From assembly GCF_029892425.1 (NCBI RefSeq), contig NZ_JARXWB010000004.1, positions 62,001 to 126,000 of the forward strand: DNA of 64,000 nucleotides, given 5' to 3'. Under the pieces are notes generated by a model, which did not search any database, was not told where the DNA came from, and saw nothing but the letters and a program-made list of their open reading frames with translations. This document shows, piece after piece, positions 8,511 to 17,556 of the stretch. Both the position numbers and the translations under genes were made by a program. The DNA is from Bradyrhizobium sp. BR13661. Lineage in GTDB: Bacteria; Pseudomonadota; Alphaproteobacteria; Rhizobiales; Xanthobacteraceae. Each line of letters opens with the position of its first letter. Positions within the stretch are counted from its first letter, which is position 1.

Positions 8511-8963
8511 TTAGTTGCCGATGTCGCCTTGCCACAGGCGCTCATTGGCAGGAATGGAACGCCAATTCTTCATCATGGTGATGGAGCGGTCGTCGGCAAG
8601 GTCGATCCAGGGAATCCCGAACTTGTCGAGAATGTCCTTGGAGCCCTCGAAGGTGACGGACTCGCCGATCACCACCAGCTTGACTTTGAACAGACCGAGC
8701 GCGCCGGCACACATCGAGCATGGCGACAGCGTGGTGTACATGACCGTGTCGTGGAACGAGATCGCGCCGGCTTCGCGCAGGCAGCTCATCTCGCCATGAA
8801 GGATCGGATTGTTCTCCTGCACGCGGTTGTTGTGGCCGCGAGCGATGATCTTGTTGTCGCGCGTCAGCACGGCGCCGATCGGCAGGCCGCCTTGCGCGAT
8901 CGAGGCCTCCGCTTCGCGGATCGCCTCCAGCATGAAATCGAAATGATAGGATTCGATCGCCAC
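8511..8963 (-). CDS. Cytosine deaminase-like nucleobase deaminase (yeast Fcy1 type)
   Basis: This 150-residue zinc deaminase has HGEMS (H56, E58) and PCSMC (C82, C85), the zinc and proton-shuttle residues of the cytidine deaminase superfamily. Several stretches recall yeast cytosine deaminase rather than bacterial tRNA or guanine deaminases: GG(L/V)PIG, RGHNNR, YTTLSPC.MC.GA, and a C-terminus ending in a DIG motif. The likely reaction is cytosine to uracil, though other bases are possible. GTG 8963 lies two bases after the DUF5076 stop, implying translational coupling. The same frame upstream is a shadow of DUF5076. Its place inside the PDH operon is unexplained. Confidence 0.83.
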   Translation of the reverse strand: MAIESYHFDFMLEAIREAEASIAQGGLPIGAVLTRDNKIIARGHNNRVQENNPILHGEMSCLREAGAISFHDTVMYTTLSPCSMCAGALGLFKVKLVVIGESVTFEGSKDILDKFGIPWIDLADDRSITMMKNWRSIPANERLWQGDIGN

Positions 8964-8965
8964 AG

Positions 8966-9268
8966 TCAGTGTCCCTTTCCGCGCGGCGTCGTGGTCCCGG
9001 TGTCGGTCGGACGCTCGATCTCGGCCTGGAACATCTCGAGGATCCGGTTCAGCGCGTCCTCCTCGGTGTATTCGCTCTCGCGCGCATAGGCGCGCGCGGC
9101 GTGGCGGGCGAGATCGACCAGCAGCAGGCCCCACATGTCGGGCTCCTCGAAGGCCCGCTGGAACGCCATCGACAGCCCGCCATCCAGCACGAACACGCGC
9201 AGGATCTCGACCGCATCATCGCGGGTCATGACGTCGGGCGGCAGTGGCTGCTCCTTCGGGCCCGCCAT
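8966..9268 (-). CDS. DUF5076-type small protein
   Basis: A 100-residue, mostly helical, acidic protein starting MAGPKEQPLPPDVMTRDDAVE, with no signal or membrane segment. I recognise the DUF5076 pattern: VLRVFVLDGGLS-like text, then DLARHAARAYA. Function is unknown. It begins three bases after the pdhB stop and ends two bases before the deaminase start, so all three are translated as one block. It may be a PDH-associated or regulatory factor; that is inference from position only. Confidence 0.78.
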   Translation of the reverse strand: MAGPKEQPLPPDVMTRDDAVEILRVFVLDGGLSMAFQRAFEEPDMWGLLLVDLARHAARAYARESEYTEEDALNRILEMFQAEIERPTDTGTTTPRGKGH

Positions 9269-9271
9269 GAC

Positions 9272-10660
9272 CTACCTGTAGCAGACGGCTTTGGCGGCCT
9301 CGACGACTTCCGCAGCCGACGGCAGCGCGAGCTTCTCCAGGTTCGCCGCATAAGGCATCGGCACGTCCTTGCCGGACACGCGCGCAACCGGCGCATCCAG
9401 ATAGTCGAAGGCGTGCTCCATGATGCGCGCGGCGATCTCGGCGCCGACGCCGCTCTGCGCCCAGCCCTCTTCCACCGTGACGGCACGCCCGGTCTTCTTG
9501 ACCGAGTTGATGATGGTCTCGGTATCCATCGGGCGCAGCGTGCGCAGATCGATCACCTCGGCCTCGATGCCCTCCTTGGCGAGCTCGTCGGCGGCCTTCA
9601 ACGCGTAGGTCATGCCGTTCGACCACGAGATGATGCTGACGTGGGTCCCTGCGCGCACGATGCGCGCCTTGCCGATCGGAATCACGAAATCGTCGAGCTT
9701 CGGCACCTCGCCAGTGTGACCGTAGAGCACCTCGTTCTCGAGGAAGATCACCGGGTTGGGATCGCGGATCGCGGCCTTGAGCAGGCCCTTGTAATCGGCG
9801 GCCGAGAACGGCGCGACGACCTTGAGGCCCGGCACGTTCGAATACCAGGCCGAGTAATCCTGGCTGTGCTGGGCGGCCACGCGCGCGGCCGCGCCGTTCG
9901 GACCGCGAAACACGATCGAGCAGCCCATCTGGCCGCCGGACATGTAGAGCGTCTTGGCCGCGGAGTTGATGATCTGGTCGATCGCCTGCATGGCGAAGTT
10001 GAAGGTCATGAACTCGACGACCGGCTTCAAACCGGTCATCGCGGCGCCGACGCCGACGCCGGCAAAGCCGTGCTCGGTGATCGGGGTGTCGATCACGCGC
10101 CTGGGCCCGAACTCCTGCAGCAGGCCTTGGGTGACCTTGTAGGCGCCCTGATATTCGGCGACTTCTTCGCCCATCACGAAGACATCCGCATCGCGGCGCA
10201 TCTCTTCGGCCATCGCGTCGCGCAGCGCTTCGCGGATGGTCTGGGTGATCATCTCGGTGCCGGCGGGCACTTCCGGATCGGGCGCGGCGACAGACTGCGG
10301 CGCCGGTGTAGCCTTTGAGTCCGAAGCCTTGGGCGCAGGCGCTTCCGCCTTGGCGGCGGCAGGCGGCGCGGACTCCGCAGCCGGCGCGGGCGCCTTGGCA
10401 AGATCGGCGGCGCTTTCGCCATCAGCGAGGATCGTCGCGATCGGCGTGTTGACGGGAACGTCGGCGGTACCCTCGGCGATCAGGATTTTGCCGAGCGTGC
10501 CCTCATCGGTCGCCTCGACCTCCATGGTGGCCTTGTCGGTCTCGATCTCGGCGATCACGTCGCCGGACTTGATCGTCTCGCCCTCTTTTTTCAGCCATTT
10601 GGCGAGGTTGCCTTTTTCCATCGTGGGCGACAACGCGGGCATCAGCACTTGAATTGGCAT
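9272..10660 (-). CDS. pdhB: Pyruvate dehydrogenase E1 component, beta subunit with lipoyl domain
   Basis: The 462-residue protein joins a lipoyl domain (residues 1-80, K43 in ETDKAT) and an Ala/Pro/Lys linker to the transketolase-like E1-beta domain (about 135-462), which with E1-alpha decarboxylates pyruvate using ThDP. The first 45 residues are nearly identical to those of E2, showing domain duplication. ATG 10660 starts the lipoyl domain; the longer frame upstream is pdhA in another frame. It follows pdhA by 28 bases. Confidence 0.96.
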   Translation of the reverse strand: MPIQVLMPALSPTMEKGNLAKWLKKEGETIKSGDVIAEIETDKATMEVEATDEGTLGKILIAEGTADVPVNTPIATILADGESAADLAKAPAPAAESAPPAAAKAEAPAPKASDSKATPAPQSVAAPDPEVPAGTEMITQTIREALRDAMAEEMRRDADVFVMGEEVAEYQGAYKVTQGLLQEFGPRRVIDTPITEHGFAGVGVGAAMTGLKPVVEFMTFNFAMQAIDQIINSAAKTLYMSGGQMGCSIVFRGPNGAAARVAAQHSQDYSAWYSNVPGLKVVAPFSAADYKGLLKAAIRDPNPVIFLENEVLYGHTGEVPKLDDFVIPIGKARIVRAGTHVSIISWSNGMTYALKAADELAKEGIEAEVIDLRTLRPMDTETIINSVKKTGRAVTVEEGWAQSGVGAEIAARIMEHAFDYLDAPVARVSGKDVPMPYAANLEKLALPSAAEVVEAAKAVCYR

Positions 10661-10688
10661 ATCGACTCCAAAGAAAGCTTGCGCGCGT

Positions 10689-11711
10689 TTAGCGGTAGAT
10701 GTCGGTCCAGAGCTCGGCGGCTTCCGGCTCGGGATCATGCTGGGCAAAGTCGGCGGAGGCGTTGACGATGTCACGCACCTCGGCATCGATCGCCTTGAGG
10801 TCGGCCTCGCTCACCTTCGCCGCAAGCAGGCGGTTGCGCACCTGCTCGATCGGGTCCTGGTCGTGCCGGACTTTCTCGACCTCCTCACGCGTGCGGTATT
10901 TTGCCGGGTCGGACATCGAATGGCCGCGATAGCGGTAGGTCTGCATTTCCAGGATGAAGGGGCCCTTGCCGGCGCGGCACCAGGCCGCCGCCTCGTCACC
11001 CGCAGCCTTGACGGCGCGGACGTCCATGCCGTCGACCTGCTTGCCGGGAATGTTGAAGGACACGCCGCGCTTGGAGAAATCCTGCTGCGCCGAGGCGCGC
11101 GAGACCGCGGTGCCCATGGCGTAGCGGTTGTTCTCGATGACGTAGATCACCGGCAGCTTCCAGAGCTCCGCCATGTTGAAGCTCTCGTAGACCTGGCCCT
11201 GGTTGGCCGCGCCGTCGCCGAAATAGGTGACGCTGACATTGCCGTTGCTGCGATAATTGTTGGCGAAAGCAAGCCCGGTGCCGAGCGAGACCTGCGCGCC
11301 GACGATGCCGTGGCCGCCGTAGAAGTGCTTCTCCTTGCTGAACATGTGCATGGAGCCGCCCTTGCCCTTGGAATAGCCACCGCGGCGTCCCGTGAGCTCG
11401 GCCATCACGCCGTTGGCTTCCATGCCGGTCGCAAGCATGTGACCGTGGTCGCGATAGCCGGTGATGACCTGATCGCCCTCCTTCAGGGCCATCTGCATGC
11501 CGACCACCACGGCCTCCTGGCCGATATAGAGGTGGCAGAAGCCGCCGATCGCACCCATACCGTAGAGCTGGCCGGCCTTTTCCTCGAACCGCCGGATCAG
11601 GAGCATGTCGCGGAGCGCCTTCAGCTCTTGCTCCCTCGTGAACTCCGGGGGCGAACCGCCGTTGGTCTTGTCCTGCTCAGCGCTTGCGGCGGCTTTCTTC
11701 GGTGCGGCCAT
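10689..11711 (-). CDS. pdhA: Pyruvate dehydrogenase E1 component, alpha subunit
   Basis: The 340-residue ThDP-dependent subunit contains the ThDP/Mg motif [13 protein letters not shown], and GYRDHGHML and [10 protein letters not shown], whose serines are the phosphorylation-loop positions in mitochondrial homologues. An Ala/Lys-rich N-terminal tail ([16 protein letters not shown]) precedes the domain. It is the first gene of the PDH operon. The 254 bases upstream hold a stem-loop assigned to the previous gene and presumably the operon promoter, which I cannot place. Confidence 0.96.
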   Translation of the reverse strand: MAAPKKAAASAEQDKTNGGSPPEFTREQELKALRDMLLIRRFEEKAGQLYGMGAIGGFCHLYIGQEAVVVGMQMALKEGDQVITGYRDHGHMLATGMEANGVMAELTGRRGGYSKGKGGSMHMFSKEKHFYGGHGIVGAQVSLGTGLAFANNYRSNGNVSVTYFGDGAANQGQVYESFNMAELWKLPVIYVIENNRYAMGTAVSRASAQQDFSKRGVSFNIPGKQVDGMDVRAVKAAGDEAAAWCRAGKGPFILEMQTYRYRGHSMSDPAKYRTREEVEKVRHDQDPIEQVRNRLLAAKVSEADLKAIDAEVRDIVNASADFAQHDPEPEAAELWTDIYR

Positions 11712-11904
11712 GGGAATTCCGGGTCAGAGAAATCTAAGTCCTCTCTAACCTAACTCAATCGCGTGTGAAAGCACTGCAGCGGCATGCCACGACTTTCATT
11801 ATGCCGCACTGCAACGTGGCCGAAATTTTGCAAAACCTTTGGCGCGGATCAGGCAACATTAGCTCCGCGCCATCGAGAGCCCTGCACGCAGACGAGGCAA
11901 CGAC

Positions 11905-11952
11905 AATCGGACACGCATATCTCGGGTGCTGAATTCCGATGCGTGTCCGATT
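11905..11952 (-). terminator. Long perfect stem-loop after the glycerophosphodiesterase gene
   Basis: Two perfectly complementary 14-base arms, AATCGGACACGCAT (11905-11918) and ATGCGTGTCCGATT (11939-11952), flank a 20-base loop. The structure begins 13 bases past the stop codon at 11966 and lies between it and pdhA. Only a weak TTGTCGTT tail follows, so it may be a Rho-aided terminator or an mRNA-stabilising hairpin rather than a strong intrinsic terminator. Confidence 0.55.
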
Positions 11953-11965
11953 CGAAGCACTGGGC

Positions 11966-13348
11966 TTACCAACCGAGCTCGCGCAGATACGCCGCTCGGG
12001 CGGCAACGCCGGTGTGCGTGAAGTCGGTGAAGACCCCATCGACGCCGAGACGGAAGAATTTGAGATATTCCTGGGCGGGATCGGCGTGATAGTCGGCTGC
12101 GAGATATTTCTTCTCGTTCCGGAACGTGAAGACGTGCACGAACAGGCCGAGCTTGTGCGCGTCGGCGATCAGGCTGGTCGCCTCCTGCGTCGAGGCGTCC
12201 GGCGCCGATCCCTTGTAGGGCGTGCCGTCGGCGTTGGCGCTCCTCCACAGCACGACCTTGAGTGGCACGATATAGGCCTTCCACGGGCCGATGCCGTCGG
12301 CATATGTCTTGATCTCAGCCAGGCCCTCAGGGGTCAGCATCGCGTCATAGAGGCGCGCATCGCCCGCAACCGTCCAGTCGAACGGACGGGAATTGGTGAT
12401 GTTGTTGAGCAGCACCTTGCCGGTCTTGAAGTCGATGCCGTTGCCGTCGATGAGCTGGACCTGCCGCGTCTGAAGGCCATGGCTGCGCATATATTTCAGG
12501 CTGCCCGGCTCGAAGCTCTGAACGAAGATAGGCGCGTCCTTGGAGTTGAGGTCGTTGTCCTTGATGATCTTGATCAGGGCATCTTCGAGCGGACGGCTTC
12601 CCGGCGCGCCGCAGCCGTTTGCGATGGCTTGGGCATTGTTCCAGGTCGGGTTCTTGGTTTCCGGATAGACCAGGATGGGACGCCCCGTCTCCTTGCTCTT
12701 CGCCTTGGCGATGTCGATTATGTCCTGGAAGCTGATGACAGGGAATTTGCCGTTGAAGATCCTGGGCCGCTCGTTGGCCGCATCGTAGGTGGTGCCGCCG
12801 ATCCACTGCTTCAGCTCGGCCATGGTGAAATCGGTGATCGACCAGTCGTTGGTGTGATCCTCACCGTCGACGATCAATGATTTCAGCACCGATTTGGGAT
12901 CGGCGGGATCAGTGAGGTCGACGAGGTAGTCGGCGGGCGTGCCTGCGGCAGCCGGTGCCTTGACGCGCACACCTGATACGGTGCGTTTACGCGCCGCGAC
13001 CGCCGGATTGGTCTTCGCGACTTCGGCGACGTTGGTGTTGTCGGCCAGCCAGGGGTTGTGGCGCGCAACCAGAACGCAATCCTTGGTGAGGTGCAGATCC
13101 TCTTCCAGCGCGTCGGTTCCGAGCGCCGCGGCGAGCTCATAGGATGCCTCGGTCTCTTCGGGCACCAGGCCCGGCACGCCGCGATGTCCGAGGATCAGCG
13201 GCGCCTTGCCGTCAACGGTCAGGAAGGGTTTTGCGCGGGCCGGGGTGGTCTGCGCCAGAGACATCGACGGCGCAAGAGACACCAGGGCCGCCACACCGAG
13301 CAGCATCGCTCCGACATGTATCTTCCGCTGCAAAGGATTGGTCGTCAT
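11966..13348 (-). CDS. Periplasmic glycerophosphodiester phosphodiesterase
   Basis: The 460-residue protein has a signal peptide ending near MSLAQ and a TIM-barrel GDPD domain. The first catalytic histidine is in ILGHRGVPG, followed by EEDLHLTKDC and ARHNPWL, which match the metal-binding and second-histidine region. The family hydrolyses glycerophosphodiesters released from phospholipids into glycerol-3-phosphate and alcohols. GGAGG lies seven bases before ATG 13348. It is longer than classic GlpQ because of insertions around 120-190 (ADYLVDLTDPADP). Confidence 0.9.
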   Translation of the reverse strand: MTTNPLQRKIHVGAMLLGVAALVSLAPSMSLAQTTPARAKPFLTVDGKAPLILGHRGVPGLVPEETEASYELAAALGTDALEEDLHLTKDCVLVARHNPWLADNTNVAEVAKTNPAVAARKRTVSGVRVKAPAAAGTPADYLVDLTDPADPKSVLKSLIVDGEDHTNDWSITDFTMAELKQWIGGTTYDAANERPRIFNGKFPVISFQDIIDIAKAKSKETGRPILVYPETKNPTWNNAQAIANGCGAPGSRPLEDALIKIIKDNDLNSKDAPIFVQSFEPGSLKYMRSHGLQTRQVQLIDGNGIDFKTGKVLLNNITNSRPFDWTVAGDARLYDAMLTPEGLAEIKTYADGIGPWKAYIVPLKVVLWRSANADGTPYKGSAPDASTQEATSLIADAHKLGLFVHVFTFRNEKKYLAADYHADPAQEYLKFFRLGVDGVFTDFTHTGVAARAAYLRELGW

Positions 13349-13510
13349 GGCCGCGCCTCCGTCTGTACCTGGCATCGCGTCGAGCGCGATCGGACTGCCG
13401 TCTTGTCTCAATTGTCTGACAGACGGATGACGGCGGGTCGGGCGGTCACGGATCTGCACAGGCGGCGCCGCGACGCCGCCGCCTGTGTCTCCCCATTCGG
13501 GACCTGCCGA

Positions 13511-15028
13511 TCAGAAGAAGCCGAGCTTCTTCGGGCTGTAGCTGACCAGCAGGTTCTTGGTCTGCTGGTAGTGATCGAGCATCATCTTGTGGGTCTCGCG
13601 ACCGACGCCCGACTGCTTGTAGCCGCCGAACGCCGCATGGGCGGGATAGGCATGGTAGCAATTGGTCCAGACCCGGCCAGCCTGGATTTCCCGGCCGAAG
13701 CGGTAGCAGCGATTGGCATCGCGGCTCCAGACACCAGCCCCCAAGCCATAGAGCGTATCGTTGGCGATCGCGAGCGCATCGTCATCAGTCTTGAAGGTCG
13801 TGACGGAGACGACTGGGCCGAAGATCTCCTCCTGAAAAATCCGCATCTTGTTGTGGCCTTCGAACACGGTCGGCTGGACGTAAAAACCACCAGAGAGATC
13901 GCCGCCGAGCTCGGCCCGTCCGCCGCCAGCGAGCACCTTGGCACCTTCCTGCTTGCCGATGTCGATATAGGACAGGATCTTGGCGAGTTGCTCGCCAGAG
14001 GCCTGCGCACCGATCATGGTGTCGGCCGCGCGCGGATCGCCCTGCTTGATGGCCGCGACGCGCTTCAGCGCCCGCTCCATGAAGCGGTCGTAGATGTCGG
14101 CGTGCACCAGTGCGCGGCTCGGACAGGTGCAGACCTCGCCCTGGTTCAGCGCGAACATGACAAAGCCTTCGATCGCCTTGTCGAAGAAGTCGTCGTCTTC
14201 AGCGGTGACGTCCTTGAAGAAGATGTTCGGCGACTTGCCGCCAAGCTCCAGTGTGACGGGGATGAGGTTCTGGCTGGCATATTGCATGATCAGCCGGCCG
14301 GTCGTGGTCTCGCCGGTGAAGGCGATCTTGGCAATGCGCGGGCTCGAGGCGAGCGGCTTGCCGGCCTCCAGGCCGAAACCGTTGACGATGTTGAGCACGC
14401 CTGATGGCAAGAGATCGCCGATGATCTCGGCCCACACCATGATCGAGGCCGGCGTCTGCTCGGCAGGCTTCAGCACGACGCAATTGCCGGCGGCAAGCGC
14501 CGGCGCGAGCTTCCAGCAGGCCATCAGCAGCGGGAAGTTCCAGGGAATGATCTGGCCGACGACCCCGAGCGGCTCGTGAAAATGATAGGCGATGGTGTCG
14601 TGGTCGATCTCGCCGATCGAGCCTTCCTGGGCACGCACGACGCCTGCGAAATAGCGGAAGTGGTCGATGGCGAGCGGCAGGTCGGCAGCGCGGGTCTCGC
14701 GGATCGGCTTGCCATTGTCCCAGGTCTCGGCGACCGCGAGGCGCTCGAGATTTTCTTCCATGCGGTCGGCGATGCGATTGAGGATCGCTGCGCGTTCGGC
14801 AACGCTGGTGCGTCCCCACGCGCCCTTCGCTGCATGCGCGGCATCGAGGGCCGCTTCGACGTCCTGCGCGTCGGAGCGCGCGATCTTGCAGACGATCTTG
14901 CCGTTGACGGGCGAAGCGTTGTCGAAATACTTGCCCGCGATCGGCGCGACGAATTTGCCGCCGATGAAATTGTCGTAGCGTTCGGCGAACGGACTCTGGG
15001 TGACGCCGAGGAATTCCACCTTGTTCAT
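13511..15028 (-). CDS. NAD-dependent aldehyde dehydrogenase (AldB/ExaC type)
   Basis: The 505-residue ALDH has the cofactor region IPWNFPLLM, catalytic glutamate in LELGGKSPN and catalytic cysteine in [11 protein letters not shown]. The CTCPSR form and the start with [14 protein letters not shown] are typical of the acetaldehyde/chloroacetaldehyde dehydrogenase group (AldB, ExaC, AcoD). It lies downstream of an AcoR-like regulator gene on the same strand with 133 bases between them, which contain a palindrome that could be the regulator's site. A role in oxidising alcohol-derived aldehydes is likely. Confidence 0.92.
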   Translation of the reverse strand: MNKVEFLGVTQSPFAERYDNFIGGKFVAPIAGKYFDNASPVNGKIVCKIARSDAQDVEAALDAAHAAKGAWGRTSVAERAAILNRIADRMEENLERLAVAETWDNGKPIRETRAADLPLAIDHFRYFAGVVRAQEGSIGEIDHDTIAYHFHEPLGVVGQIIPWNFPLLMACWKLAPALAAGNCVVLKPAEQTPASIMVWAEIIGDLLPSGVLNIVNGFGLEAGKPLASSPRIAKIAFTGETTTGRLIMQYASQNLIPVTLELGGKSPNIFFKDVTAEDDDFFDKAIEGFVMFALNQGEVCTCPSRALVHADIYDRFMERALKRVAAIKQGDPRAADTMIGAQASGEQLAKILSYIDIGKQEGAKVLAGGGRAELGGDLSGGFYVQPTVFEGHNKMRIFQEEIFGPVVSVTTFKTDDDALAIANDTLYGLGAGVWSRDANRCYRFGREIQAGRVWTNCYHAYPAHAAFGGYKQSGVGRETHKMMLDHYQQTKNLLVSYSPKKLGFF

Positions 15029-15141
15029 TGATCACTCCCATGTTGATGTTTGCGCAAATCGTCGTGTGTTCACGACTTGCGCCAACGATCTCGCGGGAGG
15101 TGGATTCTGTCAGCCCGGGCGGGAACGATGGAAGAGCGGAC

Positions 15142-15161
15142 CTGTCGCAGTTCTGCGACAG
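15142..15161. promoter_or_regulatory. Palindromic putative operator upstream of the aldehyde dehydrogenase gene
   Basis: The arms CTGTCGCA and TGCGACAG flank GTTC, a perfect 8+8 palindrome that abuts the stop codon of the regulator gene. It lies 114-133 bases upstream of the aldehyde dehydrogenase start, where an enhancer-type Fis-domain activator would bind. No T-run follows, which argues against a terminator. I looked for a -24/-12 sigma-54 promoter between it and the gene and found none. Confidence 0.5.
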
Positions 15162-16121
15162 TCAGTGTTTCAGGTCGAAGCGCTTCAGCTTCCGGTGTAG
15201 CGTCGCGCGACTGACGCCGAGGGCCTTGGCCGCCGCCGAGACATTGCCGCCGGCGCGGAGCAGAGCCCGCTGCAACACCGCACGCTGGCCGCCGGCGAGG
15301 TGATCATGCGCGACATCGCCGCCAAGCAGATCGCCCGCAGGGACCGGCTGCAACGCCCTGCCCGGCGCGATCCCGAGCGCTGCGCGAGCGGTCCGGGTCG
15401 CACCGATCACGAGATCGTCCGCATCGACCGCGACGAGTCCAATGGACTGGCCGTCCGGTCCTTGCGTCAGCACGATGCGGGCATGCGCGAAGGCGCGGCG
15501 AAACAAATCGGCCTCGATGCGCCTCGCCGCCTCACCCGCCGCCAGCGCGATCAGGTTGGAGAACGCATCGGTGCGATCGGCGCGGCAGGAGGAGACGTCG
15601 AGCACGCCGGCAAAGGCCGCCTCGTGGTCATAGATCGGCACCGCCGTGCAGCTCAAAAGCGTGTTGCGGGTGAAGAAATGCTGATCGCGGTCGATCGTCA
15701 GCGGGCGCTGCTCGACGACGCAGGTGCCGATGCCGTTGGTGCCCTCGTGTTCCTCGCTCCAGAGCGCGCCAGTCCACAGGCCCCAGGATTCAAACGTCGC
15801 ATCGTCGGCCGGCGTGCCGCGGCGGTCGACCGGAACGCCCTTACCGTCTGCGAGCAGCACGCAACAGCCGGCCGCACCAACCGCCTGATAGAGCCGGTCC
15901 ATGGCGCCTTGCGCGGCCGCCAGCAGTGGCGCGATGCGCTCACGCGCCTGTCGCAGCTCGGCGTCGCTCAGCCGCAGCGGCGCGCTGCGGCCGGAGGGAT
16001 CGAGATGATGCAATCGGGATGAACGGCACCACGAGGCCACGAGCGCGGACCGAGCCGCCTGGCCTGATGCAATGGCGGCTTCGACACGAGCCGCGTGATG
16101 CCGGGGCATTGACCCATCCAT
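15162..16121 (-). CDS. AcoR-like regulator with GAF and Fis-type HTH but no AAA+ domain
   Basis: The 319-residue protein shows the AcoR layout: N-terminal helix region (1-60), GAF-like sensor (about 65-205, with SEEHEGTNGIGTC), a PAS-like remnant (about 215-265, GLVAVDADDLVIGATR), then a Fis-type helix-turn-helix (about 275-317, GGNVSAAAKALGVSRATLHRKLKRF). The central sigma-54-interacting AAA+ ATPase of AcoR is absent, so it cannot activate sigma-54 in the usual way. GGAGGAAACGGTG precedes ATG 16121, deciding this start over one 90 bases upstream. It probably controls the adjacent aldehyde dehydrogenase. Confidence 0.85.
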   Translation of the reverse strand: MDGSMPRHHAARVEAAIASGQAARSALVASWCRSSRLHHLDPSGRSAPLRLSDAELRQARERIAPLLAAAQGAMDRLYQAVGAAGCCVLLADGKGVPVDRRGTPADDATFESWGLWTGALWSEEHEGTNGIGTCVVEQRPLTIDRDQHFFTRNTLLSCTAVPIYDHEAAFAGVLDVSSCRADRTDAFSNLIALAAGEAARRIEADLFRRAFAHARIVLTQGPDGQSIGLVAVDADDLVIGATRTARAALGIAPGRALQPVPAGDLLGGDVAHDHLAGGQRAVLQRALLRAGGNVSAAAKALGVSRATLHRKLKRFDLKH

Positions 16122-16319
16122 CACCGTTTCCTCCGGACAGCAGTCTAGGCAGCGCCTCGCAAATCCAGATTGATCTCCGTCAACCTTCGGCGGCATCGCC
16201 CGGACAAGCAATCTGCCCTCGTCACGCCGCCGTCAAGGTGGCGGACTGGTCGCGGATCTACGACCTTCGGAATAGTCGGGGGCTGCTTTCGCGCGCCGTT
16301 TCGAATGCTGCGGAAGGCG

Positions 16320-16637
16320 CTAGTTCTGCGGGATCATCCGAACGAGATCATGCGGATTGACATAGTCGAGCTGGAACCGGGCCCGCTCGTCCAGCATGTC
16401 AGGGTCGATCTTCTCGGTGCGCAACAGCGACACGCGCTGCTCGCTGCGAGCACGCTCGCGCTTGAGCTGGGCGAGCTCGCTGGTCAGCGCGATGATCTCC
16501 TGGTCGAGTTCCTGGCGGGCGTTGAGGCCGTACTTGCCGGTGTAGGCGTTGACCCCGAAATAGCCGACGATCGCGGCCGCCATCGCATAGAGGGCGAGAC
16601 CGGTCAGGATCGATTTGAGGCGGGCGCGGGAGACCAT
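16320..16637 (-). CDS. ftsB: Septum formation initiator FtsB/DivIC family
   Basis: The 105-residue bitopic membrane protein has a short cytoplasmic start (MVSRARLKS), one transmembrane helix (about 9-30, ILTGLALYAMAAAIVGYFGV), and a periplasmic coiled coil (about 38-75, rich in Glu, Leu and Arg). FtsB links FtsL and FtsQ in the divisome. Its position after eno and before the PDH genes is a conserved alphaproteobacterial arrangement, here interrupted by accessory genes. The longer upstream frame lies in an intergenic repeat and was not used. Confidence 0.9.
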   Translation of the reverse strand: MVSRARLKSILTGLALYAMAAAIVGYFGVNAYTGKYGLNARQELDQEIIALTSELAQLKRERARSEQRVSLLRTEKIDPDMLDERARFQLDYVNPHDLVRMIPQN

Positions 16638-16707
16638 GATGGCAAGATGGGCCAGCTTGGTTAAGGGAGTGCTAACCGCGCTTCTATCCACACCGCCAAC
16701 CACGATC

Positions 16708-16792
16708 GTCATGCCCGGCCTTGTGCCGGGCATCCACGTTCTTCCTCGCCGCGGGCCAAGACGAGGATGGCCGGGTCAAGCCCGGCCATGAC
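16708..16792. repeat. Two-hairpin palindromic repeat (GTCATGCCCGGCC type)
   Basis: Two stems occur in tandem: ATGCCCGGC/GCCGGGCAT (16711-16733) and ATGGCCGGG/CCCGGCCAT (16767-16789). The ends, GTCATG and CATGAC, are themselves inverted, so the element forms one larger cruciform. The GTCATGCCCGG...CCGGCCATGAC pattern is a very common dispersed element in Bradyrhizobium. It lies between ftsB and the FMN reductase gene. Confidence 0.85.
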
Positions 16793-16811
16793 GGAGATTT
16801 TGGTGTCAGCC

Positions 16812-17363
16812 TTACCCGTGATGCTTCGCCACGTGCGCGGCGAACGCATCGATATAGGCCTGGAGCACGCCCTTCAGCGAGTCCTTGGTCAGATTGCCCT
16901 CGGCGTCAAAAGCATCGCCGACCGCGTTCAGATAGGCCTCGGGCTGCTGCAGGATCGGGCCGGAGATGCCCGGCAGGATGTGCTGCAGCGCCTTCGCAGC
17001 GCTGACACCACCGAGCGGGCCCGGCGAGTTCGAGATGATGCCGACCGGCTTGCCGTTGAACGAGCTCTTGCCATACGGGCGCGAGGCGACGTCGATGGCG
17101 TTCTTGAGCACGCCCGGGATCGCGCGATTGTATTCGGGAGTGACGAAGATGACGCCGTCGGACTTCTGCAGCTTCTCGCGGAAGGCCAGCCAGTCGGCGG
17201 GCGGCGCGCCCTCGAGGTCCTGGTTGAAGAACGAGATGCCGGCGGGGGTGATGACCTCGAGCTTGAGTGAGCCAGGTGCGAGCTTTGCGAGCGCATGGGC
17301 GATCTTCAGCGAGAAGCTGTCCTTGCGCAGGCTGCCGGCGATCACGACGATGTTGTAGGCCAT
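16812..17363 (-). CDS. NADPH-dependent FMN reductase (chromate/quinone reductase-like)
   Basis: The 183-residue flavodoxin-fold enzyme has the FMN phosphate loop GSLRKDSFS (10-18), and TPEYNRAIPGVLKNAID, the family signature for the second FMN loop and dimer contact. Homologues (ChrR, azoreductase-like, SsuE family) reduce quinones, chromate or FMN with NAD(P)H and help against oxidative stress. It stands alone between the ftsB-associated repeat and a metallo-hydrolase gene whose terminator separates the two. Confidence 0.92.
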   Translation of the reverse strand: MAYNIVVIAGSLRKDSFSLKIAHALAKLAPGSLKLEVITPAGISFFNQDLEGAPPADWLAFREKLQKSDGVIFVTPEYNRAIPGVLKNAIDVASRPYGKSSFNGKPVGIISNSPGPLGGVSAAKALQHILPGISGPILQQPEAYLNAVGDAFDAEGNLTKDSLKGVLQAYIDAFAAHVAKHHG

Positions 17364-17499
17364 CAGATTATCCTTGGTTTGTTCTCGAAGCCTTGAGGGG
17401 GAAGTGCCCGCGGCACTTAAGCGATCCGGGCCAATGGATGCAAGTGCATGGACCGGTCCGATTTGGAAACGCTGCGTTTCCTAGAAGCAGATGCTCGCC

Positions 17500-17532
17500 C
17501 AAAACAATCGGGCCGCCAAGCGGCGGCCCGAT
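17500..17532 (-). terminator. Intrinsic terminator of the metallo-hydrolase gene
   Basis: A perfect 11-base stem ATCGGGCCGCC/GGCGGCCCGAT with an AAGC/GCTT loop (17507-17532) is followed on the minus strand by TGTTTTG. It begins 25 bases past the stop at 17557. This is a standard Rho-independent terminator for the minus-strand gene. Confidence 0.85.
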
Positions 17533-17556
17533 CTCTCGTGCAAATCTGCAAATGGA

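Noticed and set aside
15029..15141. Sigma-54 promoter before the aldehyde dehydrogenase gene
   Set aside because: I searched for GG-N10-GC with TGGC/TTGC context in the minus-strand sequence. The nearest candidate (TTGGCGCAAGTCGTGAA) fails at the -12 GC.
15142..15161. Terminator for the AcoR-like regulator gene
   Set aside because: The stem touches the stop codon and no T-run follows on the minus strand. An operator is a better explanation, given its place upstream of the aldehyde dehydrogenase gene.
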